Shown here piece by piece: positions 7,238-9,613 of a stretch of DNA of 9,613 bases. The stretch spans positions 1 to 9,613 of the forward strand of contig JAJZZT010000469.1 of the NCBI GenBank assembly GCA_021797415.1. Reading direction: 5' to 3'. Source of the DNA: Bacillota bacterium (GTDB lineage: Bacteria; Bacillota; Bacilli; Alicyclobacillales; SLC66). A model generated the notes under the pieces. The model worked only from the letters and a program-made list of their open reading frames with translations. It was not told the origin of the DNA and searched no databases. Both the position numbers and the translations under genes were made by a program. Within the stretch, counting starts at the first letter, position 1. The number at the start of each line of letters is the position of its first letter.

Positions 7238-9169
7238 ATGAAAGGATGCACAGGCAAAAGCGAAACTCGGCGGCGTATCACGAGATTCTTGGCAGGAGCG
7301 GCGGCGACCGGCGTGGCCGTGGCGACCGTCGGCGCGGGAGCGCATGCGGCGACGGTCGCGGCCGATAGCAGGGGCCGGAGCCCGCAGTGGATGGTGCAGA
7401 TTCTCTTTGACAACAGCAGTGGCCAGCCGTGGTCGAAATCGACGTTTCAACGGCTCTCCCGCGACGGGCTCACGGGGGTTGAAATCAACATGAACTGGGC
7501 TGCGGTCGAACCCAGCCCAGGACACTTTGACTGGTCTGTCCTGCAACAGTACCTGCAGTATTGTCGCCAGACACATCTGAAGTTGATTCCAATATTTTGG
7601 GAATACGGATATCCCGGCAATCCTCCAGCGTGGCTTGCGGGCGGAAACGAGGTCACCAGCAGCGGCGCACCCGCCGCCGAGCCGGCCTTTTGGAGCAGGC
7701 GCGCGTACGCCGCGTATGCGACGTATGTGGCCCGGACACTGACTGCGCTCCGCCCGTCGCCCGGATTTGGCGGCGCCTATATCGCCTATGGTTGGCTCGA
7801 CGCAGGCTTTGGGCCGTCCTCTTCCGGCATGGCGGGGTACGCCCCGCAGGATGTCGCGCGGTTTCGCACATGGCTGGCGCAGCGTTACGGTTCGATTGGC
7901 GCGTTCAATCGCGCGGCGGGGGTGGACTACGCGAGTTTCGCGGCTGTTCCCGCGTTTCTTCCGAAGCACAGCCACTTTTCCATCTACCAGCAGTTTCGCG
8001 CGTGGAGCTATGCAACGTTGCTCGGTCGCGTGCTGGCTGTGGCGCGCAAGGCGACGCACGCCCCTCTGTACATCTACTATGGCGGTGGCATGTCGGATGT
8101 GGGCATGCTGGGTAATCTGCCGGATTCTGTGTTTCAACTGGCGCGAAAATACCACACCGCCGTTACCATGGATACGGCGACCCACACCGCTTTTGACGCA
8201 CTGTTCGGCTTTCTGTCGCAGGCCTACAAGGTGCCGGTGCTGAACGAATGGACACCCGTGCCGGGGTCGCGGGGGCAACTTGCCCAGTGGCTGGGACAGT
8301 ATCCGCTTGAGGGCAGTTATGGCGCCGGAGAGGACTACTTTATCTATCAGGGCGCCGGAAATCAGCCGCCGTACTTCGCTGACACCTATCCCTCCTACGT
8401 GGCTCTGCACCGCGTCCTGGGTCAGGTCCGGGGGGCGCTGCCGTCCTATACGGCGGGGATCATGCTGGGTTACACCCAGGTGCTGTACAACGACCAGGGC
8501 ACAGGCATTCCCGGCGGGGTGTCGCTTCTTGGCAACTACCTGCGGGCCGTCCGCCCGGCCGCCAACGTCTTCTCAGACTTCTCAGTGCTGGATGGGGCAG
8601 TCTCGCTCAAGCAGTTTCACATCATCCTCGACTGGAACAACGTTCTACAGGCGCGCCAGGTGAACCCGCGCCTCGCGGCAGACGTGAAAGCGTTCAAGGC
8701 CCGCGGCGGGGTGATCATCCCTGGTCCCGCCCTGGCCAATGAGACTCCTTTCAAGCTGCTGCTCAATCACAGTCCGCTGACATCCGTGATGCAGACGCTG
8801 CTTGCGAGGCATGCGTCGGCCCCGGCTTCAAAGCCGGAGTTGACCGGCATGGTTCCGTATGATCCGTACCTCTACGACCGGTTGCCGCCGGCGGTTGCCG
8901 TGACGCCAAACGCGCCCCAGCTTGAGACGTTCCTCCGTGTGGACAAAGGGACTGTGTGGCTGGTCGCCGCGAATATCGGCACGACCGCGTTCTCCGGAAC
9001 CGTGGCGCTTCCATCCACCGTCCTGGACCAGATCATGCCGGGAAGCGGTGGCGAACCCGGTGCGGCGCAGAGTCTGCTTGGATCGTGGCAACGTTCGGGG
9101 ACCGATGCATGGCGGCTCTCGCTCGGTGGGGGAAGCATCGCCGTGCTCGCCATTCACCCGAAGCGTTGA
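7238..9169 (+). CDS. Exported GH42-like TIM-barrel glycosidase-family protein, probable Tat substrate
   Basis: The 643-residue product starts at the ATG at 7238, preceded by GGGGTGA; a GTG at 7220 in frame lacks a ribosome binding site. The N-terminus has TRRRITR (10-16), a hydrophobic Ala/Gly/Val stretch and AHA|A near residue 37, which fits a Tat-type signal peptide cut by signal peptidase I. The mature part begins like GH42: GLTGVEINMNW..VEPSPGHFDW (77-99) and PAWLAGG. A segment like the Fr.WL..RYG..gaFN.AaG motif follows. The predicted nucleophile is E337 in VPVLNEW. The segment where GH42 carries Asn-Glu reads GWLDAGFGP (185-193), so the usual acid/base Glu appears absent. Residues about 404-520 resemble the GH42 trimerisation (glutamine-amidotransferase-like) domain, and a beta domain closes the protein. 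Substrate unknown; a beta-galactosidase label would be unsafe. GH164 or an undescribed GH-A clan group are alternatives. Confidence 0.7.
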   Translation: MKGCTGKSETRRRITRFLAGAAATGVAVATVGAGAHAATVAADSRGRSPQWMVQILFDNSSGQPWSKSTFQRLSRDGLTGVEINMNWAAVEPSPGHFDWSVLQQYLQYCRQTHLKLIPIFWEYGYPGNPPAWLAGGNEVTSSGAPAAEPAFWSRRAYAAYATYVARTLTALRPSPGFGGAYIAYGWLDAGFGPSSSGMAGYAPQDVARFRTWLAQRYGSIGAFNRAAGVDYASFAAVPAFLPKHSHFSIYQQFRAWSYATLLGRVLAVARKATHAPLYIYYGGGMSDVGMLGNLPDSVFQLARKYHTAVTMDTATHTAFDALFGFLSQAYKVPVLNEWTPVPGSRGQLAQWLGQYPLEGSYGAGEDYFIYQGAGNQPPYFADTYPSYVALHRVLGQVRGALPSYTAGIMLGYTQVLYNDQGTGIPGGVSLLGNYLRAVRPAANVFSDFSVLDGAVSLKQFHIILDWNNVLQARQVNPRLAADVKAFKARGGVIIPGPALANETPFKLLLNHSPLTSVMQTLLARHASAPASKPELTGMVPYDPYLYDRLPPAVAVTPNAPQLETFLRVDKGTVWLVAANIGTTAFSGTVALPSTVLDQIMPGSGGEPGAAQSLLGSWQRSGTDAWRLSLGGGSIAVLAIHPKR

Positions 9170-9198
9170 TTTTTGCTGATCAAGTACGGAAATGAGAA

Positions 9199-9247
9199 TT
9201 GTACATCTCCAGCATTTATTGTTATAGTTGTGTATGAAAAATGTTAT
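9199..9247 (+). promoter_or_regulatory. Possible promoter region for glpX
   Basis: Two weak sigma-A-like pairs are visible: TTGTAC (9199-9204) with TATAGT (9223-9228) at 18 bases, and TTGTTA (9219-9224) with TGTTAT (9242-9247) at 17 bases. Neither is close to consensus in both boxes. The case rests mainly on the AT-rich patch before a gene that begins a new functional group. Confidence 0.3.
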
Positions 9248-9252
9248 TTTCA
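9235..9252. promoter_or_regulatory. Operator-like inverted repeat TGAAAA-N6-TTTTCA
   Basis: Perfect 6-base arms with a 6-base centre (18 bp in total) overlap the second candidate promoter. The size and spacing fit a dimeric regulator site. The centre lacks the CG usual in a catabolite-repression element, so a CcpA site is not supported. The same half-sites, TGAAAA and TTTTCA, occur in the inverted repeat upstream of the GH2 gene. Confidence 0.3.
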
Positions 9253-9320
9253 AGGGCTGATGATGTTGTGTTATGTTTTATATTGGGAGGGCTGACTGCA
9301 AAGTGTGACGGCTTGAATAG

Positions 9321-9368
9321 GGGACTTTATCACATGTCCCATAGGACGCGTCGGTGATCATGTGTGAT
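9321..9368 (+). promoter_or_regulatory. glpX leader with mutually exclusive short stems
   Basis: GGGAC (9321-9325) can pair with GTCCC (9336-9340). The same GTCC (9336-9339) can instead pair with GGAC (9344-9347) around a CATA loop. ATCAC (9329-9333) can pair with GTGAT at 9354-9358 or 9364-9368. The stems are short, so this may be chance, but they sit directly before the ribosome binding site. Confidence 0.25.
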
Positions 9369-9397
9369 TTTCGGATGGAAAGGAGGCAGTTTGTTTC

Positions 9398-9613
9398 ATG
9401 GAACGGGAACTCGCTTTGGAAATTGTGCGCGTCACAGAGGCGGCCGCCATACGCAGCGCGCACTGGATGGGACGGGGACGTAAAGCGGAGGCGGACGAAG
9501 CGGCGACCACCGCGATGCGGGAGATGTTCGACACCATTTCGATGGATGGTACGGTGGTGATCGGCGAGGGGGAAATGGATGAGGCGCCGATGCTGTATAT
9601 AGGTGAGAGACTT
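9398..9613 (+). CDS. glpX: Class II fructose-1,6-bisphosphatase GlpX (3' partial)
   Basis: The ATG at 9398 follows a strong AAAGGAGG (9379-9386), and the 72 codons present are open to the window end. The product starts [17 protein letters not shown] and contains [27 protein letters not shown] and MLYIGE, the hallmark N-terminal blocks of GlpX. D33 and E57 fall at the positions of metal-binding residues in E. coli GlpX. The enzyme hydrolyses fructose 1,6-bisphosphate to fructose 6-phosphate in gluconeogenesis, in the cytoplasm. GRKAEAD in place of the enterobacterial GDKNTAD resembles the Bacillus YwjI-type enzyme. The remaining roughly three quarters of the gene lie beyond the window. It appears to be a separate unit from the mannosidase genes. 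Confidence 0.93.
   Translation, partial: MERELALEIVRVTEAAAIRSAHWMGRGRKAEADEAATTAMREMFDTISMDGTVVIGEGEMDEAPMLYIGERL

Larger units (their letters stand above)
9170..9397. other. AT-richer intergenic region upstream of glpX
   Basis: This 228-base region between the GH42-like gene and glpX is the most AT-rich part of the window, especially 9190-9285. No protein-coding gene is supported. It probably ends the upstream unit and carries the glpX promoter and leader. I found no canonical terminator (GC hairpin plus T-run) after 9169; the TTGAT/ATCAA pair at 9166-9183 is too weak. The leader near glpX contains several competing short stems, annotated separately. Confidence 0.55.

Noticed and set aside
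2409..8410. Chain of very long open frames on the minus strand (400 to 560 codons each) opposite the GH2, GH38 and GH42-like genes
   Set aside because: They are shadows of GC-rich codon use in the + strand genes. Their translations are Arg/His/Pro-rich without recognisable domains, and they cross real gene boundaries.
9166..9183. TTGAT...ATCAA pair after the GH42-like gene as an intrinsic terminator
   Set aside because: The stem is only five A/T-rich pairs and no T-run follows it, so it would not terminate transcription.
9235..9252. Inverted repeat as a CcpA catabolite-responsive element
   Set aside because: The central CG and the conserved half-site bases of a cre site are missing; only general two-fold symmetry is present.

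Overview
The window is about 9.6 kb of GC-rich DNA (roughly 60% G+C by eye). It looks like a chromosomal segment from a member of the Bacillota, most plausibly a thermoacidophile of the Alicyclobacillus type. Three things suggest this: strong AGGAGG/GGAGG ribosome binding sites, WNG-type stalk repeats in a secreted protein, and a GlpX whose N-terminus resembles the Bacillus YwjI form. The genus is an inference, because no marker gene is complete here. All supported genes read on the + strand.

Layout. (1) Positions 1-1424 hold the 3' part of a secreted, modular protein. It has beta-rich segments, two tryptophan-rich stalk-like repeats, a Pro/Ser/Thr linker and a C-terminal carbohydrate-binding-like beta domain. 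(2) Positions 1425-1616 are a non-coding spacer with a perfect 10-bp inverted repeat and then a 15-bp hairpin just upstream of the next ribosome binding site. (3) Positions 1617-4223 encode a cytoplasmic GH2 beta-mannosidase-type enzyme. (4) Positions 4314-7142 encode a cytoplasmic GH38 alpha-mannosidase. (5) Positions 7238-9169 encode an exported, probably Tat-dependent, GH42-like TIM-barrel protein with an apparent change at the acid/base position. (6) Positions 9170-9397 are an AT-richer spacer, probably carrying the promoter and leader of the next unit. (7) Positions 9398-9613 are the first 72 codons of glpX, class II fructose-1,6-bisphosphatase; the gene runs off the window.

Genes 3 to 5 share orientation and have 90-95 bp gaps, each with its own ribosome binding site, so they are probably co-transcribed; the secreted protein upstream may belong to the same locus. 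Together they look like a mannose-containing glycan utilisation locus: an extracellular binding or scaffold protein, an exported glycosidase-like protein, and two cytoplasmic exo-mannosidases of opposite anomeric specificity that would finish imported oligosaccharides. The substrate cannot be fixed from sequence; N-glycan-like, mannan-like and xanthan-like side chains would each need both anomeric activities. glpX belongs to central gluconeogenesis and is probably a separate transcription unit.

I saw no RNA genes, mobile elements, CRISPR arrays or recognisable integration sites. I did not find a clearly new defence or mobile system. The most interesting points are the altered GH42-like active site and the structured leader of the mannosidase operon.
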